DNA of 64,000 nt from Chondrilla cf. caribensis (Eukaryota > Porifera > Demospongiae > Chondrillida > Chondrillidae), in the NCBI GenBank assembly GCA_964020155.1, contig OZ026559.1, forward strand, positions 1,817,845-1,881,844, in the 5' to 3' direction. The position numbers and the translations under genes were made by a program. This document shows positions 49,301-61,626 of the stretch, in pieces. The first letter of the stretch is position 1. Each line of letters begins with the position of its first letter. The notes under the pieces are model-generated. The model did not search any database. It was not told the DNA's origin and saw nothing but the letters and a program-made list of their open reading frames with translations.

Positions 49301-52300
49301 CAGATCAGATTTGGTAAGTACTATTACTGTATAATAGAATGTGTATGAATAGCCTTCACTTTAGGATGGTGACATGTCTAAATTGATTTTTGATCTATCC
49401 ATAAATTAGGAGCTGTAATGGTATCTGTTAACGATAATGAGATGTTGGACTATTGTTGAACACGTCTATGGTATTATCACACTGATAATCAACAGTTCTT
49501 TTCACAAATTATTCAACTGTACAACGTTTCACCCATCACGGGCTTCATCAGGTACAAAAATGATCTACACTATAAGAAACATCAGTTATTGGCTAAAGCT
49601 AATGGCCAATCCATTGGTCACAAGAAGTGGCCAATAGATTGGCAGATGACAGTTCACTCTATATCCCTAATAAGGGAGTCCCACACTGGACTCAGTGGGT
49701 ACCCTGAGTCCAGGTTGTAGGTCCTGTGTCTTCTGATGTGGATGCCTTCTTTGATCTTCCTTTCCTTCCACCTCTTCTCCCTGTCAATCACTTTTGACCT
49801 GTCCCAGTTTATTCTATGGTTCAACACATCTGAGTGCACGGCATTTGCATTTTTGGTGTCCATCTGGTTCACAGCTCGTTTGTGTTCTGTAATTCTTGTT
49901 TTCAATGGTCTTCCTGTTTCTCCGATGTAAACTTCACTGCAATCTCCGCATGGTATCTTATATACAATCCCCTTGTCTTTATTCTTCTGTGGATCTTTCA
50001 CTCGTGTCAAGATGCTCCTCAGAGGGGATATAAAGTGAACTGTCATCTGCCAATCTATTGGCCACTTCTTGTGACCAATGGATTTGCCATTAGCTTTAGC
50101 CGATAACTAATGTTTCTTATAGTGTAGATCATTTTTGTACCTGATGAAGCCCGTGATGGGTGAAACGTTGTACAGTTGAATAATTTGTGAAAAGAACTGT
50201 TGATTATCAGTGTGATAATACCATAGACGTGTTCAACAATAGTCCAACATCTCATTATCGTTAACAACAACATGTCTAACAACTTCCATGCATTCATGGT
50301 ATCTGTTGTAATGCTAGTAAATTAAATACAGTCATTTGAATTTTGATGTTATGCACACGACCACCTGTCAGTGTCTAATCCATCTGAAGAAATGTGACAC
50401 CATTCATAGGTGACCATATGGTGGACAGGTTTATGTTTAGACAGAAACGAGGTATGTACGCAGTCGTCTGAAAACTATCACTCAAACAAACTACAACTTC
50501 GAAACATGTACATGTACGTTCTACATACGTGTATGAAAACAGGTTAACAGTTAATCCTGTAATAGTTTAACAGTTCATCCGCTAACAGAAATTTATCAGT
50601 TAACCTTTAGCACTTAACGGTTCACTGTTACCCTTTCCATTAACTGTACAGTATATAAAATTCAGGGTGAGAACTCACAGGCTGACATTCACTGTTGTGG
50701 TAGTTTGAGAAGTGCATTTAGAATGAACCTTTCATCCAGCATAACATTCACATCTTAAAGACCCGATACAATATGACCACTAGATCTTTCGGATTTTGAT
50801 GTTGCTTATAATGAAACCTTCTCTCACTACTACTGCACTGTAGCTGGCTCAAATACTCCTCAAGACACAGTTACGTCGGAACAGAAGGCATCAAGTGGTG
50901 ATAATACCACTGTACATGGACCTGGTCCAGGACGTGACAAACATGGCTTCAAAGATGATGTTACATGTAAGTCGTCTAGAGTACACGGATTGTGTGGAGT
51001 GTTTTACATCCATTTCTCTCTCTGTCTCTCTGAGCAGGGAGGGATAACAGTAGCCTACCATCCAGTGAACAAGATGTGCCTGAACCTCTCACTCCTGACA
51101 ATGGAGATGTAGAGTCCTCACATGAACAGGCTGTATTTAATGCAGGTTTGTGTATACGTAAATGTATATAGGTTCTTATAGACAAACCCAAACTAACCCA
51201 AAAATTTAGTATGTAGAAACGTATAAAAATTATGGGAATATTTGCAAACACTCTAACTGCATGATCGTCTTTTATGTACAAACAATAATTTGACAGGGGA
51301 TGGTGGTATAGCTTGTGTATTCTGTTCACAAGCTAGTGTCATATAGCCCTCTACTGTAATATGCCATGTTGTCAGCGGTGGAGACTGATTTGATTTAACA
51401 CAAAACCCTATACCCCTGTCCCTGCTCCTTTATACCCTGTAACAGTGAATTCTGTCCTGATTCATTTTCAAAATATATGGCGGTTTAGCAAGTTTGGCAG
51501 ATTAAATCGATATTCTCTAGTACTTGTATATTATATTGGTTCTGGGAAATTGTGGCGGATAAAATGGTTTGGGGGATAAAACAGAGGTGGATTAAGGGGA
51601 ATGTACTGTACATGTTTTATGTGTATACATTGGGATTTTTTTGGATTACCAGATAATTCTCTGCTCTGCATGTACCTGTAGATATGAGTCCTTCTGATGT
51701 CGGCCTACAAGGGATATTGGAGATGCTTCCAGTTTGGGAAAAATACGCCATATCTTTGGGTCTAACTATTGAGCAGGTGGAGTATTTCCAAGGTCTGCCA
51801 CAGAGGACTATGAGAGGATTGTTGGCCCTAAAGTACTGGAGGGATGGACAGTGTGGGCGGTCCTGTCCTTGTACATGGAGATATTTGTTTGATGTCATCA
51901 AGGATCGTTTGGGGTCCAACGTAGCTGAAGATTTGAGGAAGAAAGTTGCTGCTAATAAAACGTGGACCATCTCAAGTCCAACTGGTGGGTTATGTCCTCA
52001 ATGTATGATTGCATAGTGTGGTAAAACCTTGCATGTGTGTTTGTGTATCCATATTATTAGTTGTGGTATATTTGTATGTGTGATTATATATGCATACCTG
52101 CATGTATTCTGTGTTTTTATTAGTGGTTTGCAGACTTAGTTATTGCATGAGGATACCCAGCACATCTTCACCACCCTGACAATACCATTTTGATAACACA
52201 GGGAACCCACCATCCTTGCTGGATGATGTCCACGAGAGTAAAGGATGCACTAAATCTGTAGTCAGAGCTCAATGTGAACCTCTTCCATCAGATGTACCAC

Positions 52301-53143
52301 AAGTAGATGAGGAGTCTGGTGGTGAAACTCAACTGATGTCTACTTTACAGTACAGTGAACAAGATGTTCGTGGTTCTCTAACTTCTGACAAGGATACAAC
52401 TTCTCTACAAACTGAACCCAATGAAGGTTTGTATATATAGTCTACAAATGTATAGTATTATGTGTACCAAGTTGTTTTATAATATTCAATTCACATCTAT
52501 TCACATCCGTACATGTATACGTCTGCATGTACAATGTACCTGATGACCAGCATTTCATTCATATCTGTAGATACCCTTCCAACCTTACTGGACGACGTCA
52601 ATGGGAATAAAGACAAATTGAATACAAAATCTATTGAACACCTTGTCAGAGTACAAGATGAAGCTTCTGAATCAGAAGAACCACAAGAAGATGAGCAGTC
52701 TGGTAGTGAACCTCAACTGAGCCAGAAGTGTACGTATAAGATGAAGACACAAAACCGTTAACTGATGTAAAATTACAATCCCGTTACTGATAAATTTAAT
52801 TTAGTTTTTCTATGTTTTACCTATAGTACTCCAAATAAAACCAACTGAAGCAGAGCTAGTTCGACTGGTTGGATCACAGATGTGTGTTAAGTGGGATAAC
52901 TTTACCGTCTGCTTGGGTTTGGAGGAACACATTCCAGATGAAGTATCTCGCCAATGCCTCAGAGAACCAAAGGCCTGCTTCATAGAAGTAGTTGGTCGAT
53001 GGCTGTCACGTGAAGATGGTACAGGTGACAACCCACGTACATGGGAGACTGTCTTTAGTGCCCTTCAAGAGATGGGGTTCACTCTTCTTGTGAAGGAGGT
53101 GACACAGAAACTGTCCAAGAGACTGGAAACCTCCCAACAATAG
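43383..53143 (+). CDS. Gene C: ankyrin-Roc-COR protein with three death domains
   Basis: Complete gene model with the same start as gene B (MQSVKSDLQS; an in-frame TGA lies just upstream). Exons: 43383-48840, 48993-49313, 50844-50966, 51038-51145, 51682-51984, 52202-52426, 52571-52729, 52827-53143. All junctions are phase 1, giving 2337 residues. Ankyrin repeats occupy residues 1 to about 1190, with 205-residue super-repeats in the middle. Roc: P-loop from residue 1215 and DFAGQ from 1278; COR to about 1800. Death domains are of type 1, type 2 and type 3, in that order, as in gene A. The stop at 48870 is beyond the donor GTGAGC at 48841, so it is used only if intron 1 is retained. Intron 2 carries a Penelope-type insertion. 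By architecture a GTP-switched scaffold of the DAPK1/Roco kind without a kinase; ligand and partners are unknown. Confidence 0.9.
48993..49313 (+). CDS. Gene C exon: death domain type 1
   Basis: Phase 1-1 exon of 107 codons between TCCATGCAG and GTAAGT, the counterpart of 6579-6905. It keeps VASKWKLFAQCLKVERDFIQ and GTGDLPRTWDTIVTALESC; two codons are missing near the GILKECLYRV stretch. Confidence 0.8.
49427..50264. mobile_element. Penelope-like element fragment with inverted arms
   Basis: An insertion in intron 2 of gene C, absent from gene A. Arms of about 240 bp (49427-49669 and 50021-50264) are inverted copies of each other. Flanking 12-bp direct repeats ATGGTATCTGTT (49418-49429 and 50296-50307) look like a target-site duplication; about 30 bp of extra sequence sits between the right arm and its repeat. 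The centre encodes a GIY-YIG endonuclease on the minus strand. Penelope-like retroelements carry such a domain after the reverse transcriptase, which is missing here, so the copy is 5' truncated and non-autonomous. Confidence 0.8.
49654..50046 (-). CDS. GIY-YIG endonuclease ORF of the Penelope-like element
   Basis: Open reading frame of 130 codons. The domain starts with GIVYKIPCGDCSEVYIGETG, where the VYxI and VYIGETG strands are the GIY and YIG motifs; CGDC is the Cys pair common in Penelope endonucleases. The R of RPLKTRITEH is the expected catalytic-helix arginine. No reverse transcriptase lies upstream. The start codon may not be real, since the domain is normally the C-terminal part of a longer protein. 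Confidence 0.75.
   Translation of the reverse strand: MTVHFISPLRSILTRVKDPQKNKDKGIVYKIPCGDCSEVYIGETGRPLKTRITEHKRAVNQMDTKNANAVHSDVLNHRINWDRSKVIDREKRWKERKIKEGIHIRRHRTYNLDSGYPLSPVWDSLIRDIE
50308..50843. other. Rest of intron 2 of gene C
   Basis: About 300 bp (50390-50720) have no counterpart in gene A; they include a cluster of GTTAA/TTAAC motifs at 50535-50650. The last 120 bp match 7080-7200. No coding signal is seen. Confidence 0.4.
50844..51145 (+). CDS. Gene C linker exons (50844-50966 and 51038-51145)
   Basis: Phase 1-1 exons of 123 and 108 bp, counterparts of 7202-7333 and 7406-7513. The first lacks three codons relative to gene A; the second reads SEQDVPEPLTPDNGDVESS. Both probably form disordered spacers between death domains. 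Confidence 0.7.
51682..51984 (+). CDS. Gene C exon: death domain type 2
   Basis: Phase 1-1 exon of 101 codons, counterpart of 8066-8368, again with LQGILEMLPVWEKYAISLGL and PCTWRYLFDVIKDRLG. Protein differences from gene A are few, fewer than in the ankyrin part. Confidence 0.78.
52202..52729 (+). CDS. Gene C linker exons (52202-52426 and 52571-52729)
   Basis: Two phase 1-1 exons. The first joins an LLDDVHESKG unit to an SEQDVRGSLTSDKD unit, which are separate exons in gene B; the second has LLDDVNGNKDK and an EEPQEDEQSGSEPQL tail. In gene A the place of the first is taken by a 42-bp exon (8555-8596). Confidence 0.7.
52827..53143 (+). CDS. Gene C last coding exon: death domain type 3
   Basis: Terminal exon after CCTATAG, stop TAG at 53141. 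It keeps CLREPKACFIEVVGRWLSRE and DNPRTWETVFSALQEMGFTL, nearly the same as in gene A. Here EEHIPDEVS replaces EEHISAELS of gene A. Confidence 0.85.
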
Positions 53144-54404
53144 ATTATCATATTTGGTGAGTGTCTAGTGAGAGAGCACACAGAAACATACTGCACAGTA
53201 CATATGTCTGTTTACTCTGTGTCAACTCCACACAATGTACTAATGGTGTTCTTTCTCATTTCCTGCAGAACTTGCACTTTAAATTTGCACTACTTAGGAT
53301 CCGAGTGTGTGTGTTTGTAGTTTATTTTGGCACTATCAACAAGTTTCCTCAAAAGAGTGTTCATTTGCACATGGAAATAATGTTCAACTTTATCTTTCTC
53401 AGGTTGGTTTATAGATAGCACATTCGTGTGTATTCAGCGGTATTGTCTTTTGTACTGTGTACCACACATAGTAGAGACCTCATTAACCCATGCATTATTA
53501 CCCACATCTCAATGTGTACTCTATAGGAAGATCCTATACTGGAATCCATCTGTGTGGTACTACTCTTTCCTGATTACATATTGTCCTCAATAGAGAGGTG
53601 CCACTGTAGATAACTCTATATCCTAGTCCCAAAGTGTCCTTAATAGACAGGTTCTGATATACATCATAAATATTTTAGTCCAAAAATCTTCAGTCATTTC
53701 TGTTGGACCGTGCACAATTACACTCACACACGATCACACACACAGACATAGTCTCAAATTGTCCTTAGTAGACAGGTTTTACCACATGTACATACACTTT
53801 ACAACTGTACTTGTCTTCTCCCAATTCCACAGCACTTTTGCTCTTGAGTACCTTTATTAAGAAGAATTAATTCTGATAATTAGTGGAGATTATCCTTCTC
53901 CACTCATCTCATCCTCTCAACATGGTAAGTAGAACGACTATTGATACATTGTCAATGTTGTGGTCATGTGAGGTTCACATGGAATGTGGTGTGTTGTATG
54001 CTAGAGTCTACTGTGTGTGTACAGATGTACAGTACAGGACGTTGTAGTGTGAATGTGTACAAATTGAGCTGGTTATTGTGTTTGTGGTATATTACCATGG
54101 CAACCATTTCACCCACTCTTTAGAGTCCTGGATGAGAACTACTTTTGCTGTCGGAATATCTGTGGGTGACAATAACAGTTCCTGTTTGGTCAACACCATC
54201 ACTGAAGCTTATACACCAGTGTTAGATGGTGTACTTAACCCACAGTAGAGACAACAGCTCTCATTATGAGAATTTAACGAAAATTGCAAGGAGTCATAAA
54301 GATATCCTAACTGGTGTTATGGTTAGTTTTGACACTCATGAACGTGCACACATGCACACATGCACACACCCATACAGGTACTGTATGCTCAGTAACATAT
54401 CTTT
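53144..54404. other. 3' flank of gene C
   Basis: Matches the flanks of genes A and B, with the candidate 3' UTR intron at 53157-53268. Its last part, from 53984, is nearly identical to 33450-33905. No gene is seen. Confidence 0.5.
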
Positions 54405-54600
54405 CCCTCTACCTGGGTGCAGAGTAACACGTTAGAGATGAAGTATCTCTCAACTGCCATAGAGTGGCAAAGGACTGCTTCATAGAAGTAGTTGGTCGAT
54501 GGCTGTCACATGAAGATGGTACAGGTGACAGCCCACGTACATGGGAGACTCTCTTTACCAAAAGAAGCTCCTATCTTTCCTCAAGGGAATTTGACAAGGA
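54405..54600 (+). pseudogene. Death-domain pseudo-exon C1
   Basis: Carries the shared GAG-TAA change. The core reads through DSPRTWETLF, then shifts frame in TACCAAAAGAAG. Confidence 0.75.
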
Positions 54601-54904
54601 TTTGTAAACATTGTCCTTTAATTCTATACTGTGGTTAGTTCACATACATATATTCACCTGCACACACATGCATGCATGTATGCATATACACACATTCACC
54701 CACCCGCACACATGCATTTTGTAAATACATGCAAACACACATACAATGTGTACTCAGTGGTACCTTCCCCTTTACTTTTTGTATTTACACATGCAAACAC
54801 ATGCATGTATGCATGTACGTGTGTATACACATACACTCACTCACACACGTGATGAAACACATGTAAACACACATACAATGTGTGTTCAGTGTCACCTTCC
54901 CGTC

Positions 54905-55125
54905 AATGTGTGTAGAGGAAATTCAACTCTCTCTAGTTGAGTGTAGAGGAACACATGATGGAGATGAAGTATCTCTCAACTGCCATGGAGTGGCAAAGGA
55001 CTGCTTTGTAGAAGTAGTTGGTAGATGGCTGTCACATGAAGATGGTACAGGTGACAGCCCACGTACATGGGAGACTGTCTTTACCAAAAAGAAGCTCCTA
55101 TCACTCCTCAAGGGAAAGACATCAG
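54905..55125 (+). pseudogene. Death-domain pseudo-exon C2
   Basis: Open from the first CVEEIQLSLVECRGTHDGDE through DCFVEVVGRWLSHED to LLSLLKGK, counterpart of A2 without its frameshift. It still lacks the N-terminal helix and a proper acceptor. Confidence 0.72.
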
Positions 55126-55488
55126 CATTATCAAGTGTTATGCTGTGGTTAGTTCACATATGTACATATGTGTACACACATACATCCATGACCTCCACAG
55201 ACATATGCATGGCATGTTATATTGTACACATGTACAGTGACTGAATGGTTACCATGGCGACCATATTCCGCCCACTTTTCAGAGTCCTGGATTGGAACTA
55301 TTGTTCACTGTCCAAAATTTTGTGGGTGACAATAGCAGTTCCTGTTTGGTCAACACCATCACTGAAGCTTATACACCAGTGTTAGATGGTGTACTTAACC
55401 CACAATGGAGACAACAGCTCTCATTATCAGAATTTGACAATTGCAAGGAGACATAAAGATATCCTAACTGGTGTTGTGGTTAGTTTCA

Positions 55489-55489
<1 letters not shown>

Positions 55490-55557
<68 letters not shown>

Positions 55558-55662
55558 CGCACGCACGCATGCACGCACACACATACACACACACACATAC
55601 ACACATGCACACACACACACACACGGACGCACACACACAGTACACACACACACCCACCCATA
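55490..55662. repeat. (CA)n microsatellite with degenerate tail
   Basis: About 60 bp of pure CA followed by about 110 bp of CA mixed with GCACGC and CATACA variants. It occupies the same place as the 373-bp array at 11652. Confidence 0.95.
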
Positions 55663-55694
55663 CAGGTACTGTATGCTCAGTAACATATCTTTCC

Positions 55695-55900
55695 CTCTAC
55701 CTGGGTGCAGAGTAACACATTAGAGATGAAGTATCTCTCAACTGCCATAGAGTGGCAAAGGACTGCTTCATAGAAGTAGTTGGTCAATGGCTGTCACATG
55801 AAGATGGTACAGGTGAAAGCCCACATACATGGGAGACTGTCTTTAACAAAAAGAGGCTCCTATCACTCCTCAGGGGAATTTGGCAAGGAGTCGTAAACTT
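55695..55900 (+). pseudogene. Death-domain pseudo-exon C3
   Basis: Shared GAG-TAA change; the core is open with GESPHTWETVF and an FNKKRLLSLLRGIW tail. Confidence 0.72.
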
Positions 55901-56054
55901 TGTCCTTGTTATGCTGTGGTTAGTTTATATGTGTATGTACACATGCACACACATGCATGCATGCAAATACACACATTCACCCACCCGCACACATGTATGA
56001 TGTAAACACAAGCAAACACACATGCACTGTGTGCTCAGTGTCACCTTCCCCTCT

Positions 56055-56330
56055 ACTTATGTGTAGAGGAAATTCAACTCACTCTAGTTGAGTGTAGAAG
56101 AGCACATTATAGAGATGAAGTATCTCTCAACTGCCATAGAGTGGCAAAGTACTGCTTCATAGAAGTAGTTGGTCGATGGCTGTCACATGAAGATGGTACA
56201 GGTGACAACCCACATACATGCGAGACTGTCTTTAACAAAAAGAAGCTCCTAACCCTCCTCAAGAGGATGATTAATCCAGTTGTGAACCTCTCTACTGGAC
56301 CACATGTAGGTGAGATGAACTCATAATGCT
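56055..56330 (+). pseudogene. Death-domain pseudo-exon C4
   Basis: Frameshifted by CATTATAGAG; the core has VAKYCFIEVV and ends FNKKKLLTLLKRMI, like A3 and B3. A GTGAGA donor-like site follows the VNLSTGPHV stretch. Confidence 0.7.
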
Positions 56331-56374
56331 ATTTTGAGTGTCCTTATGACCATTCTTTGGTTCTATTTATAGTG

Positions 56375-56600
56375 CTCCAGATTCAACTCACAGAAGCACA
56401 CCTAGTAAGATTGGTGGGATCACAGGATGTGTTCTCAGTGAATACTTATAGTAGTTGTAGAGTAGTTGGTCGATGGCTGTCACATGGAGATGGTACAGTC
56501 TGGTCTTGTGAAGTGAACAAGATGTTCATGTCTCTCTCACTACTGACAACAGGCAACAGTCTTCACCAGCACAGACTGGAGCTGATGAAGGTTTGTATTA
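56375..56600 (+). pseudogene. Death-domain pseudo-exon C5, deleted and fused to a linker exon
   Basis: N-terminal helix QIQLTEAHLVRLVGSQD after TTTATAG, then a deletion that brings RVVGRWLSHGDGT next to the linker TTGNSLHQHRLELMK and its GTTTGT donor. It appears to merge the A4 and A6 type copies. Confidence 0.65.
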
Positions 56601-57840
56601 ATTTTATGTACATACATTACCGTCAAACTCTTAAAAGTGTATATTGTCCTTTAAATTCAAAATTTCCAGTCCACCCTATCTGTATGGTACCAAGGTTACT
56701 CCATCCCATGTTGTCCTCAATAGAGAGGTACCATTATGCAAAACTCCATATCCTAGTCTAAAAGTGTCCTTAATGGACAGGTTCTGCCATATGCATACAC
56801 AATCAACCACACACCCATGTACAATCTCGTACATAATTACAATCTCCATTCTGTTCTCAGCATGTTTTCCAGTGGACATGTAGACCGAATATTATTTTGG
56901 TGTGTTGGAATGGTCAACATGTCACAGAGCCTGTCATATGGTGGTGAACTGTACTCACCTCATCACGTCCATGTACAATAGTATTCAATAGTATCATTCA
57001 GAGATGATTTTCATATATTGAACTAGTTGCTGTATTTATGAACAAGTGCATGTATGTAGCATTGTTTATCCCTATTATATTATAATTATTATCAATTTAA
57101 TTTATTACAATGATGTGTGTGTATTTTTCTTCTTTTACATTAATGGTAATATCATAATACGTATTATTAATATCATAATATGCATTGCTATTATGATGCA
57201 ATGTCGAACTGAATTCAAACATATCATATTCTATATTATAGCTCTACCACATATGATACATATATGATCATTTATTCAAGTGTTTACAAATTGATTTCAA
57301 TGATTCCGGACATGCATCAGGTGGGTAATTAAAATAACAGAGAGTTAATAATATTGCACATATACAAATGATATTAATAAATTTATTGTTTAAAACAGTA
57401 ATCTGTATATTATCTGCACAGTGCATGATTATTCCAAGAAGTGAATTTCACAAAATTAATTAGTAAAAATTGATATGCAATTATATACATATAAAATTAA
57501 AATAATAATAATAATATAATTGAAATCATGCAATTGCTATGAAGGCTTCATCTAAAACAACACACAACTAATAATATACATTATTATAATAGTAATAGCT
57601 ATAATAATAAAAGGATAATGATAATTATATACATTACTTATTTTAACACATTCCAAATAGCATCAATTTTATATTTTACTTAATGTTTTGTGAAAAGATG
57701 AAATTATGTATCTATTGTTAATTCCCTCCCATACTATACATATTTGAAAATCCCAGGCACCTCTGAAAGTACCTCATATAACAGGCCAGGTGTGGAGGTG
57801 AGGGGTGCTTCATAATCTAGATCTGGACATCAGCTTGGTC
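56601..57840. other. Spacer of unit C
   Basis: Counterpart of 35726-36980: the interspersed repeat, a conserved stretch, then AT-rich DNA. No gene is seen. Confidence 0.5.
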
Positions 57841-57844
57841 TGGA

Positions 57845-60330
57845 ACAAATATCAGCTTGACATGTCCCCTCTGCCATGAGCTACCCAAGAAGGTAATCAG
57901 CATCTTATCCCTATTCTATCCCATACATTGATAATAATTAACCACCTCAGAATAAACTCAGGGTCAGGCAAGGTTTGCATGGATGGGTGTTGTTTCAAAG
58001 CTTAGACCAATTTACCAGCTATGTGTAGAAAAATTATCAGCTTGACACGCCCCCTCTGCCATGAGTTACGCAATAAGACAATTTGCATTTTTATTCCTAT
58101 TCTCTCCCATACATTAATAATAATTAACCACCTCAGAATAAACCTAGGTTTACAGGCCATGTATATGGAGATGGGAAGTGTTTCAAAGTTTAGAACCATT
58201 TACCAGCTATGTGTAGAAAAATTATCAGCTTGACACGCCCCCTCTGCCATGAGTTACGCAATAAGATAATTTGCATTCTTATTCTTATTCTCTCCCATAC
58301 ATTAATAATAATTAACCACCTCAGAATAAACCTAGGTTTACAGGCCATGTATATGGAGATGGGAAGTGTTTCAAAGTTTAGAACCATTTACCAGCTATGT
58401 GTAGAAAAATTATCAGCTTGACACGCCCCCTCTGCCATGAGTTACGCAATAAGAAAATTTGCATTTTTATTCCTATTCTCTCCCATACATTAATAATAAT
58501 TAACCACCTCAGAATAAACCTAGGTTTACAGGCCATGTATATGGAGATGGGAAGTGTTTCAAAGTTTAGAACCATTTACCAGCTATGTGTAGAAACATTA
58601 TCAGCTTGACACGCCCCCTCTGCCATGAGTTACGCAATAAGAAAATTTACATTTTTAATCCTATTCTTTCCCATACATTATAATAATTAACCACCTCAGA
58701 ATAAACCTAGGTTTACAGGCCATGTATATGGAGATGGGAAGTGTTTCAAAGCTTGGAACAATTTACCAGCTATGTGTAGAAAAAATATCAGCTTGACACA
58801 TCCCCTCTGCCATGAGTTACGCAATAAGAAAATTTGCATTCTTATTCCTATTCTCTCCCATACATTAATAATAATTAACCACCTCAGAATAAACCTAGGT
58901 TTACAGGCCACATATATGGAGATGGGAAGTGTTTCAAAGCTTAGACCAATTTACCAGCTGTGTGTAGAAAAAATATCAGCTTGGCACGCCTCCTCTGCCA
59001 TGAGTTACGGAATAAGATATTTAGCATTTTATTCCTATTCTCTACATTGATAATAATTAACCACCTCAGAATAAACCTAGGTTTACAGGCCACTATATAG
59101 AGATGGGAAGTGTTTCAAAGTTTAGACCAATTTACCAGCTGTGTGTAGAAAAAATATCAGCTTGACACGCCCCCTCTGCCATGAGTTACGCAATAAGAAA
59201 ATTTGCATTCTTATTCCTATTCTCTCCCATACATTAATAATAATTAACCACCTCAGAATAAACCTAGGTTTACAGGCCATGTATATGGAGATGGGAAGTG
59301 TTTCAAAGTTTAGAACAATTTACCAGCTGCATGAAGAAAAATTATCAGCTTGACACGCCCCTTCTGCCATGAGTTATGCAATAAAAAAATTGCATTTTAT
59401 TCCTATTCTCTCCCATACATTAATAATAATTAACCACCTCAGAATAAACCTAGGTTTACAGGCCACATATATGGAGATGAAAAGTGTTTCAAAGCTTAGA
59501 CCAATTTACCAGCTGCATGAAGAAAAATTATCAGCTTGACACGCCCCTTCTGCCATGAGTTACGCAATAAGAAAATTTGCATTTTTATTCCTATTCTCTC
59601 CCATACATTGATAATAATTAACCACTTCAGAATAAACCTAGCTTTACAAGCCACATATATGGAGATGGGAAGTTTTTCAAAGCTTAGACCAATTTACCAG
59701 TTGTGCGTAGAAAAATTATCAGCTTGACACGCCCCCTCTGCCATGAGTTACGCAATAAGAAATTTGCATTTTATTCCCATTCTCTCCCATACATTTTATA
59801 TATAATAATTATTAACCACCTCAAAATAAACCTAGGTGTACAGGCCAAGTGTTTCAAAGTTTAGACCAATTTACCAGCTGTGTGTAGAAAAATTATCAGC
59901 TTGACACGCCCCCTCTGCCATGAGTTACGCAATAAGAAAATTTGCATTTTTATTCCTATTCTCTCCCATACATTGACAATAATTAACCACCAGGTCCTTA
60001 GAATAAACCTAGGTTTACTGGCCACATATACGGAGATGGGGAGTGTCTCAAAGCTTAGACCAATTTACCAGTTGTGTGTATATAGAAAAATTGTCAGCTT
60101 GACACGCCCCTTCTGCCATGAGTTACGTAATAAGAAAAATTGCATTTTTATTCCCATTCTCTCCCATACATTGTTGATATTAACCACCTCAGAATTAACC
60201 CAACCCAGTGTCACAGACCACGTATAGAAATATGGGAAGTTTTTCAAAGTTTAGATTAATTGACCAGCTTGGCTTGAAAAAAATATCAGCTTGACACCCC
60301 CTTTACCATAGCCTATGCAAGAAGGTACTT
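57845..60330. repeat. 188-bp satellite array of unit C, about 14 copies
   Basis: Central copies are spaced exactly 188 bp (58021, 58209, 58397) and nearly identical. Variants include GCCATGTATATGG for GCCACATATATGG and GCATGAAGAAAAATTATC near 59325 and 59515, so subfamilies have spread locally. Confidence 0.94.
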
Positions 60331-61134
60331 ATGTAGCATTTTATCCCTATTCTCTGAATAACAAGGTATACAACACCTCCATTGGTATGTAGTACTTACA
60401 AAAGACTATACAACTGTACTTCTGTATGTGTGTACATTAGCACATTCCAATGATAAGTGACGTGTGACGAGACCTTATGGTGACTATCCGGCTTTGCTGA
60501 ATTGAATTTGGACTCTTATTTAATGTAGGGAATCCTTCAGCCTTGAAGGCTACATTTCAAGACATCCACAATAAATAAATCAATACAACAGTTTAACACA
60601 TACACAAAAAGATTACAGACAATGTTTAATAGTTACGTAGAAAAGTTTTAATTCAGTGTCCGTTAGCCTTGGTCCTCTCTTTGTGTCTTCTCATGTGTGG
60701 GCAGGGGTGCAAGGGAAAAATTTTCATCATGTGCATGAACAGTCATAATTTATCACCATTGCCAGGATTTGAACCTGGAGGCGACCATTTGGTACAGCTA
60801 TCATCCTCCTCATCAGCTAACTGCACTCCCTCCAATCATGTGTATGTGCATGCTTCTCAGCAAATGTATTATATTCACACTCTATATTATATGATTCTCT
60901 GTATGTTTATTACATGCTATTTATTATATTTAGATAAATGTAATATAAAATTAATAATATCGTATGATTTATGTAGTGTATATGTTAGCATTGCATACAA
61001 GCATAATTAATTATACATACAAGTCCTAAATATTAAAATATTATTACACATTGTATCACCTACATAACTGTACCATATATAGCAATATTATATCTGAATT
61101 ATGTAATCATAATAACAGTAACAAAAACAAATCA
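60331..61134. other. Spacer shared with unit B, with SINE candidate
   Basis: Close match to 39116-39950. The SINE-like stretch (minus strand, about 60650-60860) keeps box B GGTTCAAATCC and the box-A-like motif. No coding gene is seen. Confidence 0.45.
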
Positions 61135-61385
61135 CAGACCACATATATGGAGATGGGAAGTATTTCAGTGCTTAGAGCAATTTACCAGCTGTGTGTAGAA
61201 AAAATATCAGCTTGACACACACCCTCTGCCATGAGTCACGCCATAAGACAATTTGCATTTTTATTCCTATTCTCTCCCATACTTTGATAATAATTAACCA
61301 CCTCAGAATAAACCTAGGTTTACAGGCCACATTTTGGAGGTGTAAAAATTAATGATAACATATCAGCTTGACACACCTCCTCTGC
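61135..61385. repeat. Isolated 188-bp satellite units
   Basis: One full unit and the start of another, separated from the main array by about 800 bp. The following sequence (to 61620) matches 16000-16255 after array A, so this is the junction present before the 800-bp spacer was inserted, or left after it was lost in unit A. Confidence 0.85.
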
Positions 61386-61626
61386 AAATTGATATTCATG
61401 ATAATTGCAGTAATTTAATATAGGAAATGATAATTACATATTGGAGGGCATGTGAAGAAATAATATCAATAATATCATTATAAAGATGAATTGAAAATAA
61501 TATCATTATAATGATACAAGGTTGATGTAGTGAAATATTAAATAAATCACATTATATTACATATGTAAGTTATGTACAGAAGTCATTTGTATCATTATAT
61601 CAGATGATTTATACAAAATTAGCTCT

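Noticed and set aside
49437..49637. Matching ORFs in the two arms of the Penelope-like element (49437-49637 plus, 50055-50297 minus)
   Set aside because: Each is the same inverted-arm sequence read from opposite strands; no known domain.
37931..60227. Family of about 70-codon ORFs starting MCRKNISLTHPLCHE
   Set aside because: They lie in the 188-bp satellite, whose period is not a multiple of 3, and each ORF begins in one unit and ends in the next; a satellite artefact is more likely than a peptide family.
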